Shown: piece after piece, positions 1-11,100 of the stretch | Layout: each line of letters opens with the position of its first letter | Position numbering within the stretch: the first letter of the stretch is position 1 | NCBI GenBank assembly: GCA_030645235.1 | Contig: JAUSMV010000030.1 | Coordinates: forward strand, 1,422,988-1,486,987 | Direction of reading: 5' to 3' | DNA length: 64,000 nt | From: Parvibaculum sp. | GTDB taxonomy: Bacteria; Pseudomonadota; Alphaproteobacteria; Parvibaculales; Parvibaculaceae | The notes under the pieces: model-generated | Told to the model about the DNA's origin: nothing | What the model saw: the letters and a program-made list of their open reading frames with translations, nothing else | The model's database searches: none | Program-made: the position numbers and the translations under genes

Positions 1-2
1 TG

Positions 3-149
3 CCTTTGGCCCTTATCGTCATTCTGGCCATGTTTGTAGGCATCCTGATCGGCGGCTTTGCCAGTTGGCGTCAAAGCCGCGCCAAAGCTCAGGCCCGCGC
101 CACGCCCATCCTGCCCGCATCCAACAGGCTCCCCGTCGCACAGGATTAG
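3..149 (+). CDS. LapA-domain membrane protein, C-terminal end only
   Basis: An open frame enters from the left edge and stops at TAG 147-149, giving about 48 residues. It starts with a hydrophobic segment (PLALIVILAMFVGILIGG, the second half of a membrane hairpin) and then a basic, Ala/Arg-rich tail. This is how LapA-domain (DUF1049) proteins end: two membrane helices and a cytoplasmic tail. In many alphaproteobacteria such a gene lies just before the pyrF/trpF genes, which fits here. The start and first helix are outside the window, so the family call is inferred from the tail and the position. Confidence 0.6.
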   Translation, partial: PLALIVILAMFVGILIGGFASWRQSRAKAQARATPILPASNRLPVAQD

Positions 150-155
150 AGGCGT

Positions 156-183
156 TTTACTTAGGGAGAGCCGGTGCTATAAA
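156..183 (+). promoter_or_regulatory. Possible promoter ahead of pyrF
   Basis: TTTACT at 156-161 and TATAAA at 178-183 are separated by 16 bases in the 91-base gap between the LapA-like gene and pyrF. The -10 match is good and the -35 match is weak. The pyrF start lies 57 bases further on. Sequence pattern only. Confidence 0.3.
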
Positions 184-240
184 GCGCCTGCCCGCGCCAG
201 CCTTCGCGACTGTCCGCGCGCCCGAGAACGAGAGCCAACC

Positions 241-942
241 ATGACCACCGCCAATCCGATCTTCTGCGCCCTCGACACGACCGAGATTGCCCACGCGTCA
301 AGCTTGGCAAGCGGTCTCAAAGGCGCGGTCGGCGGTCTCAAAATCGGCATGGAATTTTTCAACGCTCACGGCCCCGCGGGTTACGCCGAAGTCGCCAAAG
401 CAGGCCTGCCGATCTTTCTCGACCTGAAGCTCCATGACATCCCCAACACGGTCGCAGGCGGCATCCGCGCCGTGCTCCCCCTGAAACCCGCCATCGTCAA
501 TGTTCATGCCGCTGGCGGTCTTGCCATGATGCGCGCTGCTGTGGAGGCCGCCCAAGAGGCAGGAGCCGCCCGCCCCCTCATCATCGCAGTCACCATGCTC
601 ACAAGCCTTGATGCGTCCGACCTCACGGACACAGGCGTCACGGGCTCGCCCGCCGACCACGTGCTGCGGCTCGCGCATCTCACCGCCAAAGCGGGTCTCG
701 ACGGCATTGTCTGCAGCGCCCACGAGATCGCGCGCCTGCGCCGCGAGCTTGGCCCCGCCTTCAAGCTCATCGTACCGGGTATCCGTCCGGCCGGCTCCGA
801 TATAGGCGACCAAAAGCGCATTATGACGCCACCTGAGGCTCTGTCGCTTGGCGCTGACGTGCTCGTCATCGGTCGCCCGATCACAGGTGCCCCAAACCCC
901 CATGAGGCGGCGGCTGCCATCACGGCATCGCTTGCTGCCTGA
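241..942 (+). CDS. pyrF: Orotidine 5'-phosphate decarboxylase
   Basis: PyrF decarboxylates OMP to UMP, the last step of de novo pyrimidine synthesis, in the cytoplasm. The protein is 233 residues, normal for the bacterial family. The signature DLKLHDIPNT is at residues 61-70, carrying the catalytic Asp61, Lys63 and Asp66. The C-terminal phosphate-binding region (PGIRP, then VIGRPIT) is present. The frame is open upstream to 58, but ATG 241 is where family similarity begins (MTTANPIFCALD). The stop is one base before the trpF start, so the two are likely translated from one message. Nothing odd. Confidence 0.97.
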   Translation: MTTANPIFCALDTTEIAHASSLASGLKGAVGGLKIGMEFFNAHGPAGYAEVAKAGLPIFLDLKLHDIPNTVAGGIRAVLPLKPAIVNVHAAGGLAMMRAAVEAAQEAGAARPLIIAVTMLTSLDASDLTDTGVTGSPADHVLRLAHLTAKAGLDGIVCSAHEIARLRRELGPAFKLIVPGIRPAGSDIGDQKRIMTPPEALSLGADVLVIGRPITGAPNPHEAAAAITASLAA

Positions 943-943
943 A

Positions 944-1594
944 ATGTCCTCCACGCGTGTCAAAATTTGCGGCCTCTCCACCCCCGAAACAGTGAACGCG
1001 TCGGTTAGCGCGGGTGCCGATTATCTGGGCTTTAATTTTTATGGCCGCAGCCCGCGCTGTATCACGCTTGAGACAGCCGCAACTCTTGCCCGCCTCGTGC
1101 CCGCACATGTCCTCAAAGTGTCGCTCACAGTGGACGCTGACAACGCGACGCTGGACGCCATTGTTGCGGCCCTGAAGCCCGATATTATCCAGGTGCACGG
1201 TGCCGAAACGCCTGAACGGCTCATTGAGCTTAAAGCGCGCTACGGTCTCACACTGATGAAGGCGATCCCGATTTCAGGACCAGAAGACCTCGAAAAATCA
1301 GAGATCTACCGCGATAGCGCCGATTTGTTGCTGTTTGACGCCAAACCCCCTAAATCTATGCAAAATGCCCTGCCGGGCGGCAATGGCCTCGCTTTCGACT
1401 GGTCACTGCTCGCCAGACAAAAGCCTGAGACACCATGGATGTTGTCAGGTGGCCTCGACCCTGAAAATGTCGCTGAAGCCATCCGCATCACCGGTGCTGA
1501 AGCAGTCGATGTGTCGTCCGGAGTCGAAACAGCTCCCGGTCTTAAAAATCCGGCGCTGATCGAAAAATTTATAAAGGCTGCAAAAGCAGTCTGA
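944..1594 (+). CDS. trpF: Phosphoribosylanthranilate isomerase
   Basis: TrpF converts N-(5-phosphoribosyl)anthranilate to CdRP in tryptophan synthesis. The protein has 216 residues in a TIM-barrel fold. The catalytic pair is visible: Cys9 in VKICGL and Asp132 in LLFDAKPP. The C-terminal phosphate loops are also present (LSGGL, then VDVSSGVE). The start at ATG 944 ([10 protein letters not shown]) is preferred over an upstream in-frame start inside pyrF, because the family begins just before KICG. It is followed by trpB and trpA; the genes for the earlier steps (trpE, D, C) are not in the window, the usual alphaproteobacterial split of the pathway. Confidence 0.97.
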   Translation: MSSTRVKICGLSTPETVNASVSAGADYLGFNFYGRSPRCITLETAATLARLVPAHVLKVSLTVDADNATLDAIVAALKPDIIQVHGAETPERLIELKARYGLTLMKAIPISGPEDLEKSEIYRDSADLLLFDAKPPKSMQNALPGGNGLAFDWSLLARQKPETPWMLSGGLDPENVAEAIRITGAEAVDVSSGVETAPGLKNPALIEKFIKAAKAV

Positions 1595-1614
1595 GCACGA
1601 GAAAGAGTGACGAA

Positions 1615-2835
1615 GTGGACGCGGGTTCAAAACTAAATTCCTACCGCACCGGCCCTGATGAGCGCGGTCGTTTTGGTATTTTTGGCGGACGCTTCGTTGC
1701 CGAGACGTTGATGCCGCTCATTCTCGATCTTGAAAAAGCTTACGACGCAGCGAAAGAAGACCCGGCTTTCCATGCCGAGCTTCAGCATATGAACACGCAT
1801 TATGCCGGTCGCCCCAGCCCGCTCTATTTTGCTGAACGGCTCACCGAACATTTCGGCGGCGCGAAGATTTATCTCAAGCGCGAAGAACTCAATCACACCG
1901 GCTCGCACAAGATCAATAATTGCCTTGGTCAAATCCAGCTTGCGCGCCGCATGGGCAAGACGCGTATCATCGCCGAGACAGGTGCCGGTCAGCACGGCGT
2001 CGCGTCCGCAACTGTCGCCGCACGCTATGGTTTGCCTTGCGTTGTCTATATGGGCGCGACCGACGTTGAGCGCCAAAAACCCAACGTGTTTCGCATGAAA
2101 CTCCTTGGCGCTGAAGTTGTGCCGGTCACATCGGGTTCCGGCACACTCAAAGACGCGATGAACGAAGCCCTGCGCGATTGGGTGACGAATGTCGATGACA
2201 CCTATTATCTCATCGGCACAGTTGCAGGCCCGCATCCCTATCCTGCGATGGTGCGTGATTTTCAATCCGTCATCGGCACGGAAGCCAAAGTGCAGATGCA
2301 GGAAATGGAAGGCCGTCTGCCCGACACGCTTGTCGCCTGTATCGGCGGCGGTTCCAATGCGATGGGTCTGTTCCATCCGTTCCTTGATGATGAAAGTGTT
2401 GAGGTTATCGGCGTTGAAGCAGGCGGTCACGGCATTGAAACCGGACAACATTCCGCGTCCATTCTCGGCGGCAGCCCCGGTGTCCTTCACGGCAATCGCA
2501 CTAATTTGCTGCAAGACGCAGATGGCCAGATTCTCGAAGGCCATTCGATTTCGGCAGGCCTTGATTATCCTGGCATCGGACCCGAGCATTCGTGGCTCGC
2601 CGATATCGGACGAGTCAAATATGTCGCCGCGACCGACAAGGAGGCGCTCGAAGCCTTCCAGCTTCTCTCCAAGATCGAAGGTATTATTCCTGCGCTTGAG
2701 CCGTGCCACGCGCTCGCGCATGTCGCCAAGATTGCACCCACCATGTCCAAAGATCAGATCATTCTCGTCTGCCTTTCAGGCCGTGGCGACAAAGATGTGT
2801 TTTCTGTTGCCGAACATCTGGGGGTGACGCTATGA
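1615..2835 (+). CDS. trpB: Tryptophan synthase beta chain
   Basis: TrpB joins indole and serine to make tryptophan, using PLP and working as an alpha2-beta2 complex with TrpA. It has 406 residues, the normal size. The PLP lysine is Lys99 in HTGSHKINN, and the phosphate-binding glycine loop GGGSNAMG is near residue 243. The start is GTG 1615, preceded by an AGAG-type ribosome site in the 20-base gap after trpF. Its stop overlaps the trpA start (ATGA), which usually means translational coupling and equal amounts of both subunits. Confidence 0.98.
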   Translation: MDAGSKLNSYRTGPDERGRFGIFGGRFVAETLMPLILDLEKAYDAAKEDPAFHAELQHMNTHYAGRPSPLYFAERLTEHFGGAKIYLKREELNHTGSHKINNCLGQIQLARRMGKTRIIAETGAGQHGVASATVAARYGLPCVVYMGATDVERQKPNVFRMKLLGAEVVPVTSGSGTLKDAMNEALRDWVTNVDDTYYLIGTVAGPHPYPAMVRDFQSVIGTEAKVQMQEMEGRLPDTLVACIGGGSNAMGLFHPFLDDESVEVIGVEAGGHGIETGQHSASILGGSPGVLHGNRTNLLQDADGQILEGHSISAGLDYPGIGPEHSWLADIGRVKYVAATDKEALEAFQLLSKIEGIIPALEPCHALAHVAKIAPTMSKDQIILVCLSGRGDKDVFSVAEHLGVTL

Positions 2836-3671
2836 GCACGCGTCTCGACAAACGCTTTGCCAAATTGAAAGCCGAGGGCCGCTCCGCTTTCGTCACCTTC
2901 ATCACGGCCTGCGATCCCGATTTCGACGGTTCGTTTGAAGTGCTGAAAGGTCTGCCTGCCGCCGGGGCCGACGTGATCGAACTTGGAATGCCCTTCACCG
3001 ACCCGATGGCCGATGGTCCTGCGATTCAGGCCTCATCACAGCGCGCTCTCAAAGCGGGTGCAACGATGCACAAGACGCTTGAACTCGTCACACGATTCCG
3101 CAAAGACGACCACGACACGCCTATCGTTCTCATGGGGTATTACAACCCGATCTATCACATGGGCGTCGATAAGTTTCTCGCCGCTGCCAAAGGGGCTGGC
3201 GTTGACGGTTTGATCGTTGTTGATCTACCGCCCGAAGAAGATGATGAGCTTTGCGAACCTGCAATGAAAGCCGGGCTCAACTTCATACGCCTCGCAACAC
3301 CAACAACTGATGATCGTCGCCTGCCTGCGGTCCTCGCCAACACATCCGGCTTTGTCTATTACGTTTCAATCAATGGCATAACCGGCTCGGCTTCACCGCA
3401 GGCCCGCGACGTTGCGGCCGCTGTCGCCCGTATCAAACGCCACACCTCACTCCCTGTTGCGGTCGGTTTTGGCATCCGCACACCTGAACAGGCTGCGGCG
3501 ATTGCCCGCGCTGCTGACGGTGCCGTTGTCGGCTCCGCCATTGTTGACGCCATCGCGCAGGAACTTGATAGCGCGGGTAAACTCAAATCCACGGGAGCCG
3601 CCAAAGTGCTCGCCCTTGTATCCGACCTTGCGCGCGGCGTTCACAACGCACGCGCCACGGCGGCTGAATAG
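2832..3671 (+). CDS. trpA: Tryptophan synthase alpha chain
   Basis: TrpA cleaves indole-3-glycerol phosphate and passes indole through the tunnel to TrpB. It has 279 residues. The signature [17 protein letters not shown] contains the catalytic residues Glu50 and Asp61, equivalent to Glu49 and Asp60 of the Salmonella enzyme. The start at ATG 2832 overlaps the trpB stop by 4 bases; a longer in-frame start inside trpB is rejected because similarity begins at MSTRLDKRF. It ends with TAG. accD follows after 11 bases. Confidence 0.98.
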   Translation: MSTRLDKRFAKLKAEGRSAFVTFITACDPDFDGSFEVLKGLPAAGADVIELGMPFTDPMADGPAIQASSQRALKAGATMHKTLELVTRFRKDDHDTPIVLMGYYNPIYHMGVDKFLAAAKGAGVDGLIVVDLPPEEDDELCEPAMKAGLNFIRLATPTTDDRRLPAVLANTSGFVYYVSINGITGSASPQARDVAAAVARIKRHTSLPVAVGFGIRTPEQAAAIARAADGAVVGSAIVDAIAQELDSAGKLKSTGAAKVLALVSDLARGVHNARATAAE

Positions 3672-3682
3672 GAGACCTTACG

Positions 3683-4594
3683 ATGAACTGGATCAACAAT
3701 GTCGTCCGTCCGAAAATTCAGCGCGTCTTCAAAAAGAAGGCCGATACACCGGATAATCTCTGGCGCAAATGCGGTGCCTGCAATGAAATGATTTTTCATC
3801 GCGATCTTGATGCGGCGCTCAATGTCTGTCCGCATTGCGGCCATCACATGAAGCTTTCTACTGCGGCCCGCCTCACGTCGATCTTTGATGACGGCCAATT
3901 CAAGACTGTGACCGTGAGCGGCGTCCCACTTGATCCGCTGAAATTCCGCGATCAGAAAAAATATCCGGACCGCCTCAAGGAAGCCCGCGCCAAAACGGGC
4001 CGCGAAGACAGCGTCACCGTCGCTCATGGTCCGCTAGACGGGATTGAGATTGTCGTCGCCGTGCAGGACTTCGCCTTCATGGGCGGCTCGCTCGGCATGG
4101 CGGCTGGCGAAGCGATCATCAAAGGAGCCGAAGTAGCGCTTGAAATAAAGGCGCCTTACGTTCTCTTTGCAGCGTCGGGCGGTGCGCGTATGCAGGAGGG
4201 TATCCTGTCGCTCATGCAGATGCCGCGCACAACTGTTGCCGTGCAAATGCTGCGCGAGGCTGGCCTGCCTTACATCGTTGTGCTGACCGATCCCACCAGC
4301 GGCGGCGTGCTCGCCTCTTATGCGATGCTGGGCGATATTCACATCACGGAACCCGGCGCGCTGATCGGTTTTTCTGGTCGCCGCGTCATCGAACAAACGA
4401 TCCGCGAAAAACTGCCTGATAATTTTCAGAAGGCCGAGTTTCAGTTTGAGCACGGCATGATCGACATGATTGTGCACCGTCATGAACTGAAAGACGCGCT
4501 TGCCCGCACCATCCGCATCCTGACGCATAAGCCGAAGCTCGCGCCGATGAGCGGTGGCACCAACGTGCCTGCGCGCACCGCCGCTAAGGCCTGA
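3683..4594 (+). CDS. accD: Acetyl-CoA carboxylase carboxyltransferase, beta subunit
   Basis: AccD, with AccA, moves the carboxyl group from biotin on AccB to acetyl-CoA to make malonyl-CoA, the first committed step of fatty acid synthesis. It has 303 residues. The N-terminal zinc ribbon is intact: Cys30, Cys33, Cys49 and Cys52. The crotonase-like carboxyltransferase domain follows, with [12 protein letters not shown] and the DPTSGGV region. GGAGACC before ATG 3683 is a good ribosome site. It sits between trpA and folC, as in many alphaproteobacteria. Confidence 0.98.
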   Translation: MNWINNVVRPKIQRVFKKKADTPDNLWRKCGACNEMIFHRDLDAALNVCPHCGHHMKLSTAARLTSIFDDGQFKTVTVSGVPLDPLKFRDQKKYPDRLKEARAKTGREDSVTVAHGPLDGIEIVVAVQDFAFMGGSLGMAAGEAIIKGAEVALEIKAPYVLFAASGGARMQEGILSLMQMPRTTVAVQMLREAGLPYIVVLTDPTSGGVLASYAMLGDIHITEPGALIGFSGRRVIEQTIREKLPDNFQKAEFQFEHGMIDMIVHRHELKDALARTIRILTHKPKLAPMSGGTNVPARTAAKA

Positions 4595-4595
4595 C

Positions 4596-5915
4596 TTGAG
4601 CGGCACACGCGATCACAGCGATGTCATCCTTGAACGACTGACAAAGCTCCATCCCAAACTCATCGATCTGTCGCTGGATCGTATCCTGCGTTTGCTTGAC
4701 GCCTTGGGGAACCCGCACCGCGCTTTACCGCCGACGTTTCATATCGCGGGCACCAATGGCAAAGGCTCGGTATCGGCCTATTTGCGTGCGATGCTCGAAG
4801 CGGGCGGTTACAGCGTCCACACTTATACCTCGCCCCATCTCGTGCGCTTTCATGAACGCATCCGTCTCGCGGGCAAACCTGCAAGCGCCGACATTGACGA
4901 GGCCTATCTTTCGGAACTTCTCGATGAATGCGAACGCATCAATGCGGGCGCACCCATCACCTTCTTTGAAATCACCACCTGCGTCGCCATGCTCGCTTTT
5001 GCGCGCTCACACGCCGACGCGCTTATTCTCGAAGTGGGCATGGGCGGGCGGTTTGATACAACCAACGTCATTGAGAAACCCGTCCTCACCATCATCACGC
5101 CTGTCGATCTCGATCATCAGGCATTCCTCGGCAATACGATTGCCGAAATTGCCGGTGAGAAGGCGGGCATTCTGAAACCGGGCGTGCCTGCTGTCATCGG
5201 GTTGCAAAAAGACGAAGCGCGCGATGTGATCGAAGCGCGGGCACGGGCCATTGGAGCGCCTTTATTTATTCAGGGTCAGGATTTTTCCACCCACGCGGAA
5301 CAGGGCCATCTTGTCTATCAGGACGAGTACGGGCTTCTTGATCTGCCTTTGCCAAAATTGCTCGGCCAGCACCAGATCGAAAATAGCGGCATGGCCATTT
5401 GCGCGCTTCGTCAGGCCGGTATCCTGCCGCTCGAAACACCGGCCATCGAATATGGTCTCACCCATGTGAGCTGGCCCGCCCGCATGCAACGCCTCACACG
5501 CGGCCCTTTGATTGATCGTCTGCCGCCTCATGCCGAGCTCTGGCTTGACGGTGGCCACAACCCGCAGGCCGGTCGTGCCATCGCGCTCCTTATGGCCGAT
5601 CTTGCCGCCGCGCATCCCGCACCGCTCTATCTCATTGCGGCCATGAAAGAGACAAAAGACGCGGGCGGATTCTTCGCGCCCTTCGCAGGTCTTGCCGCCC
5701 ATGCGGAAGTCATCGCGATTCCTGATGACCCAGCCTGTCTTTCGCCCGATGCACTTGCCGCCGCCGCGAAATCCGCAGGTCTCAACGTGACGCCCGCGCC
5801 GTCTCTTGACGAGGCCTTCAAACGTATCCTCGCGCGCACGGGCCAGGTCAGCCCGCGCATTCTCATCTGCGGTTCACTCTATCTTGCCGGTCACGTGCTC
5901 AAATCTCATGCCTAG
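4596..5915 (+). CDS. folC: Folylpolyglutamate / dihydrofolate synthase
   Basis: FolC adds glutamate to dihydropteroate and to folates. The ATP-binding loop AGTNGKGS and the downstream Mur-ligase-like motifs (LEVGMGGRFDTTN, then LDGGHNPQ) are all present. The likely start is TTG 4596, just after the accD stop and with AAGG upstream, giving 439 residues and an N-terminus (SGTRDHSDVILERL) like that of relatives. The alternative GTG at 4554 would overlap accD by 41 bases. It ends with TAG and is the last gene of the left (+) block; the next gene is convergent, 9 bases away. Confidence 0.94.
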   Translation: MSGTRDHSDVILERLTKLHPKLIDLSLDRILRLLDALGNPHRALPPTFHIAGTNGKGSVSAYLRAMLEAGGYSVHTYTSPHLVRFHERIRLAGKPASADIDEAYLSELLDECERINAGAPITFFEITTCVAMLAFARSHADALILEVGMGGRFDTTNVIEKPVLTIITPVDLDHQAFLGNTIAEIAGEKAGILKPGVPAVIGLQKDEARDVIEARARAIGAPLFIQGQDFSTHAEQGHLVYQDEYGLLDLPLPKLLGQHQIENSGMAICALRQAGILPLETPAIEYGLTHVSWPARMQRLTRGPLIDRLPPHAELWLDGGHNPQAGRAIALLMADLAAAHPAPLYLIAAMKETKDAGGFFAPFAGLAAHAEVIAIPDDPACLSPDALAAAAKSAGLNVTPAPSLDEAFKRILARTGQVSPRILICGSLYLAGHVLKSHA

Positions 5916-5924
5916 ATCCCGCGC

Positions 5925-7502
5925 CTAGGCTTTAAGCCGTGTGACGTTGCTGGAACTGAGCGAGGCGGCCTCTTCCAGCTTTCCGGCGGCTTTCTTCGGC
6001 CCCGCCCGTTTGGCGCTTGCCGCTTTCTTAGGCGTCTTGCCCGCGAGTGTTTCTTTCAAACCGGCGGCAGCGTCGGCAGGTTTCGCCTCCATCCCGCTCG
6101 TTGCCTCTTTCAACTCGTTGAAACTGTCCTCAATGCATTGCGCATAGAAATCAGGGTCCGGCATCATCTCCCGGCACGAGGTGAAAGAGATCGTGATCTC
6201 ACCGCAATAAGAAAAAATCGGATGGATAATGCCCATGCCGTCCAGGATCGGCCCCAATCCAAACTGCGTCACAAGCCGCGCGCCGGTCATATAGAGCGGC
6301 ACCTGCGGTCCGGGCACATTGGTGATGACCGTGTTGAAGAAAGGCGTGATGCGGTTGGCTAATCCGAGATTGGTATAAAGCCGTGCCGCCAGCCCCGCCA
6401 CTGTTGAAGGAATGAATTGCGAATAATCGGTGAGTGTCGATGCGCCGATCGCATTCGTCATTTCCTTGGAATTGGTCGTTGATTCAAACACCGCCTGCAA
6501 GCGCGCCAGCGGATCGGCAATGTCGGAGCGCACCGCCACGGACATGGCGCTTACCTGATTACCCGCCGCTTTTTGCTGATCTTTCGGGCGCACCGAAATC
6601 GGTGCCATGGCAATCAATGAATCTTTCGGCAATTCATGATGGGCCGAGAGATACTTGTTAAGCGCCCCGCCGACAATCGCGATGACGGCATCGTTGACTG
6701 TCGCGCCCGGCACCGCGTTTTTAATCGCGCGAATGTCGGAGAGTTTGAACGAGCGGCCGTCGAACACACGATGGGGCGAGACTTTGCCATTGAAGCGCGT
6801 GCGCGGCACTGTGCCGACGCGTTTCAATTTTCCTGCTGACAGTCCGATACCCAGCCGCGCCAGAGCCGGCACGCTTTGGACCACGACCTGCGCGAGCTTG
6901 AACGGCTGGCGCACATTGTTGACGGACGTGCGCGACAAAAGCTCAACCGCATTCGGCATGCGCTCGGCGACCCACGGCTTTGCAGGCGGCGTGGGCACCG
7001 CATTGATGTCGAGATCATGGATCGCCGCCGTCATCTCCGCACCTGACACGCCGTCGATGGCCGCGTGATGCACTTTGGCGACAACAGCAAAACTGCCTTT
7101 GGGCAAGCCTTCCACATTGTCGAGACCTTCGATCACGGTGAATTCCCACAAGGGCCGCGTCGTGTCCATGGGCCGCGCATGAAGGCGCGCCACCTGAATG
7201 CAAAGCTGTCGCCAGTCACCGGGCTTTGGCAGCGCAATGTGGCGCACGTGATATTCAAGATCGAAATCAGGATCTTCCAACCAGTAAGGATGATCAAGAC
7301 TCAACGGAACGCGCACAACGCGCTGGCGGAACGAGCGCGCCATATGCAAACGCGCTTCATAGTTTTTCAAAATTTCTTTGAAACCCAAAATCCCGCCTTT
7401 GACGGTCGATTGGTCATAGATGGCGACAGAGCCGATATGCATCGGCGCGTTCGGCGTTTCAAAATAGAGAAACGACGCATCCATTGCGCTTAATTGTTCC
7501 AT
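5925..7502 (-). CDS. Wax ester synthase / diacylglycerol acyltransferase family protein
   Basis: This 525-residue protein belongs to the bacterial WS/DGAT family, which moves acyl chains from acyl-CoA to diacylglycerol or fatty alcohols to make storage lipid. The catalytic motif HHAAIDG is at 145-151 (His146, Asp150). The start MEQLSAMDASFLYFE is the conserved family N-terminus, and the C-terminal PGP(Q)VPLY region is present. The last 50 or so residues are an unusual Lys/Ala-rich tail (KTPKKAASAKRAGPKKAAGK) not needed for the fold. Which acceptor it uses cannot be told from sequence. It stands alone on the minus strand between folC and trxA. Confidence 0.9.
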   Translation of the reverse strand: MEQLSAMDASFLYFETPNAPMHIGSVAIYDQSTVKGGILGFKEILKNYEARLHMARSFRQRVVRVPLSLDHPYWLEDPDFDLEYHVRHIALPKPGDWRQLCIQVARLHARPMDTTRPLWEFTVIEGLDNVEGLPKGSFAVVAKVHHAAIDGVSGAEMTAAIHDLDINAVPTPPAKPWVAERMPNAVELLSRTSVNNVRQPFKLAQVVVQSVPALARLGIGLSAGKLKRVGTVPRTRFNGKVSPHRVFDGRSFKLSDIRAIKNAVPGATVNDAVIAIVGGALNKYLSAHHELPKDSLIAMAPISVRPKDQQKAAGNQVSAMSVAVRSDIADPLARLQAVFESTTNSKEMTNAIGASTLTDYSQFIPSTVAGLAARLYTNLGLANRITPFFNTVITNVPGPQVPLYMTGARLVTQFGLGPILDGMGIIHPIFSYCGEITISFTSCREMMPDPDFYAQCIEDSFNELKEATSGMEAKPADAAAGLKETLAGKTPKKAASAKRAGPKKAAGKLEEAASLSSSNVTRLKA

Positions 7503-7654
7503 GTCCTTCCCTCCCCGAAAGGGGGCTTCATGCGGAAGCCCTGACAGGAAAGCGCGCAGCCCTTAATGCGCCATACTTCCCCCATCGCAACTCAAGCACA
7601 TTCACAGTCCCTGAGTCTCAGGTGATCGCATCAAAAAACGTCGCGTCACCATAG

Positions 7655-7681
7655 AAAAAGGCCGGTCTTTCGACCGGCCTT
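7655..7681 (-). terminator. Intrinsic terminator of trxA
   Basis: A perfect 10-base stem, AAGGCCGGTC (7658-7667) with GACCGGCCTT (7672-7681), has a 4-base loop. On the minus strand it is followed by a run of T (7655-7659 are all A on the plus strand). It begins 26 bases past the trxA stop. Confidence 0.88.
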
Positions 7682-7706
7682 ATCCAAAATCAAATCTGAC
7701 GAAATA

Positions 7707-8024
7707 TCAGAGTGATGCTTCGATCCATTCAACAATCTTGCCTTTGGGCAGAGCGCCGACTTTGGTTGCCGCTACCTGACCATCTTTGAAAATCATCATG
7801 GTGGGCACACCGCGCACACCGTATTTCGTGGGCGTGTTCGGATTATCGTCGATGTCGATTTTCACGACGCGCAATTTGCCGCCATATTCTTTGGAGATTT
7901 CTTCAAGCGACGGCGCAATCTGTTTGCACGGGCCGCACCATGTTGCCCAGAAATCAACGAGCACCGGACCCGACGCATCGAGAACGTCGCTCTCAAATGA
8001 GGCGTCAGTGATTTGTTCAGTCAT
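7707..8024 (-). CDS. trxA: Thioredoxin 1
   Basis: TrxA is the general cytoplasmic disulfide reductase, fed by thioredoxin reductase. It has 105 residues. The active site WCGPC holds Cys30 and Cys33, with the buried Asp in LVDFWA and the cis-proline in VRGVPTM. The start is ATG 8024, with AGGAAGACC just upstream; an in-frame extension of 16 residues upstream has no family similarity. It lies after addA on the same strand, a common alphaproteobacterial arrangement, and has its own terminator. Confidence 0.97.
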   Translation of the reverse strand: MTEQITDASFESDVLDASGPVLVDFWATWCGPCKQIAPSLEEISKEYGGKLRVVKIDIDDNPNTPTKYGVRGVPTMMIFKDGQVAATKVGALPKGKIVEWIEASL

Positions 8025-8090
8025 GGTCTTCCTTTCGTGGGCGTTGCGAATTTCGCTTTGCCCCTGCGCCATTCGGGCGCCTGTCTGATC

Positions 8091-8106
8091 GGTCTCAAAA
8101 GAGACC
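8091..8106. repeat. Short inverted repeat between addA and trxA
   Basis: GGTCTC and GAGACC flank AAAA. No T-run follows on either strand, so it is not a convincing terminator. It sits about 70 bases upstream of trxA and could be a regulator site. Weak. Confidence 0.3.
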
Positions 8107-8150
8107 AGTGAATGTCATTGGATTGAATCTAGGAACCCGCCCCCTCAAGG

Positions 8151-11100
8151 TCAAGATGAGCTTCTGGTCGCCAATGCCGCATCAAGCCGCGCAGCGGGCA
8201 GTTCCATCAGCTTTGGCCCATCCGTCCATAAAAGAGCGCAAACCACATCGCGGTCAGGGTAAATAGAATGCAAAACCGCGCGATAAGCGGCCATTTGCGC
8301 GAAATAAGCGGGATTTACATCGGCAATATCGGGCGGCGCGGGCCGGTTGGTTTTATAATCAACAATGAGCACACGCGTGTCGCCGACACAGAGGCGGTCG
8401 ATCTGGCCTGAAACCAGCACAGGTTTTCCGGCAAAACTGATTTGTCCGACAAGAGCTGCTTCCGCGCGGCTGCCGTCGCCGAAAATCTCCGCAAATTTCG
8501 GCTCGCGCAAAACAGCCAAAGTCGCGCCGATGATTTCGTCGCATGCGGCTTCATCGAGTCCCAGGGCAGGGCTTGCAAGAAGGTCGTGCGCCGCCGCCTC
8601 ACGCGCGTCGTCGGCAAGATCCGGCAACGTTTGCAGCAAACGGTGAATGAGCGTGCCGCGTTGAAAGCGTTTCTTCTGATCGCCCGCGAGCGGCGAGAGC
8701 GCCGCAGGTTCCTCCATCCCGTCAGGCGGCAGACGCGAGGGCGCGAGCGGACGTGACAGCGCAGGCTCCGGTGACACTTTGGCCCAAGCCCAGTCCCCAA
8801 GTTTCTCAAATGTCGGAACCGCAACCACGTCTCCCGCTTGGACATCGCGCAGCTGCTTACCATCGAGCCGCCAGATCGCGCGACCATCGGCTTGCGGCAT
8901 TTCAACGGCCAGAGGTTTCAGTGCTGCACCGATCAGATTGTACCAACAGTCCTCTGCCGGTTCGCGCGCGCCGCGATAACCACAGATATAAAGCCGGTCA
9001 CGCGCGCGCGTCATCGCCACATAGAGAAGGCGGCGATATTCCTGTGCTTGAGCACTGCGATGGGCGTCGCGGGCCGCGCGTGTCTGCGGGTCCTGCTCAT
9101 CCGTGCTCACCGGCCAGACAAGCAGTGGTGGTGCCGTTTCCAGTTTCAAAAATGACGGATCGTGGTTGCCGCCCGGTGCCGCGCAAGTGTCCGGCATAAA
9201 AACAATGTCAGCTTCCAGCCCCTTCGCGCCATGCACCGTCATAATGCGCACTTCGTTGCGGCCCTTATCCATATCGCGTTTGATTTCGGCGCTACCTTCG
9301 CTCACCCAATGCAGAAACCCCTGCATGGACGCCGCATGATCACGCTCATAGGTGAGCGCAAGATTCAGAAATTCATCAACCGGATCGTTGGCGTCGCTGC
9401 CAAGACGCGCCAGCAATTTACGGCGCCCGCCCGCCTCACCCAACACATGGGCAAAAAATTCGTAGGGCGGTTCAAAGTCAGCGCGGTCGAGAAAATCGCT
9501 GAGCAATGTATGAGCTGTCGAAAAATCTTCGCGCGTCCCGCGGTTTTCCTGCAAAGACTGCCACAGTGATTTTCCCTCACCGCGATCGTGCGCCAACACA
9601 AAGAGCGCGTCTTCATCAAGACCCACCAAAGGGCTTTTCAAAAGCACAGCAAGCGTCAGATCATCCTGCGGCAAAAGTGTGAAAGCGCCGAGTGCCATCA
9701 AATCCATGACGGCGATTTCGTCTGTCACCACCATGCGGTCGGCACCGGCAACGGCGATGCCTTTCTTTTTCAGAAGCCGCACCATCTCCGACACGAACGC
9801 ATTACGGCGGCGCACAAGGATTAGAATATCGCCAGGCTCAATCGCGCGGCCTTTGGACGGCAATACCTCGCCCGCCTTAATCCAGCCTTCTATCGTATCG
9901 GCAATGCGCAAAGCGAGTTTTGCTTTCGGGTCCGACGCGCTCACATAATTGAGCGGTGCATCCCACGGTTCTTCATCAGCCTCATCATCGGCAACCTCCA
10001 GATCCCACAGCTCAACACGCCCCGCATCTTCACGGCGCACCGCAATATGCTCGTCCACCACGCCCGATGCCGTCAACCCGTCGCTTGCCTCTGCGCGGGC
10101 AAAAACCGCATCCACCGCCTGCAACATTTGCGGCGCCGAACGGAAGGAACGCACGAGGCGCACAGGGTCCCATTCAAGTTCAGCGGCGCGGGCGCGCTGC
10201 CCGAAAGCACGCTGCATCTCATCAAAGCGTTTGGGGTCTGCCCCCTGAAACGAATAGATCGATTGCTTTTCGTCACCCACTGCAAAAAGCGTGCGGGTTT
10301 TTTCATGCGCACCGAGGCCTGCAAAAAACTCTTCGGTCAGCGACGAGACAATGTCCCATTGATCGGGACTCGTGTCCTGCGCTTCATCGACCAGAATATG
10401 GTCGATACCGCCGTCCAATTTATAGAGAACCCAGGGCGTCATGTTCTGCTGCATCAACAGTGCACGCGTACGGGCAATCATGTCGTTATAATCCAGAAGC
10501 GCGCGGACGCGCTTTGCCTCTTCAAAACGTGTCAGCACTTCATAGCCAATCCGCAGGATCGCTTCGCTGGCTTCCGCCACATGCACGGCTTTGAGATAGG
10601 CCATATGGCCGAGCACGCGCTCTTGCTCAACGCGCAGAGCTTCCTCGATACCAGAATTGGCCTCACGTAGTTTTTTGGTCATGAGGTCTTTGCGCGGATC
10701 GCCGTCTGCCTTCAGAAAGACGGAGACATAAGTCTCATGCAACGTGTCACCGCGCGTCTTTGTTTCCAGTACCGATGCAAATATGTCGGCATATTTCACA
10801 TCGGTCTTTGCCGTACTCCCACCCATCACTTTCACAGCCTTTTTGAGAATAGCTGTCGGCAGTGCCTCGGCACGGAAGAAATTGGCTATTGCTGTCTCTG
10901 ATGTTTCCTCCGGCAACACGTCCAATGTCTCGCGCAGCATCGCCACAATTGCATTAACCGAGCCATGCGCTTCAAGTAAGTGCGCAAAGTCAGTGCGCTT
11001 TTGCGCGATCTCCCCCATCAACTCATCAAATCTTGTCTCGTCAACGCGACCAACGACAAAGGCGAGCGCGCTCCCCAGCGGCCCGTCTTCGTCGGCGCGG

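Noticed and set aside
298-981. Long antisense ORFs opposite pyrF, trpB, addA and other genes
   Set aside because: They are shadows of strongly supported genes on the other strand and have no domain of their own.
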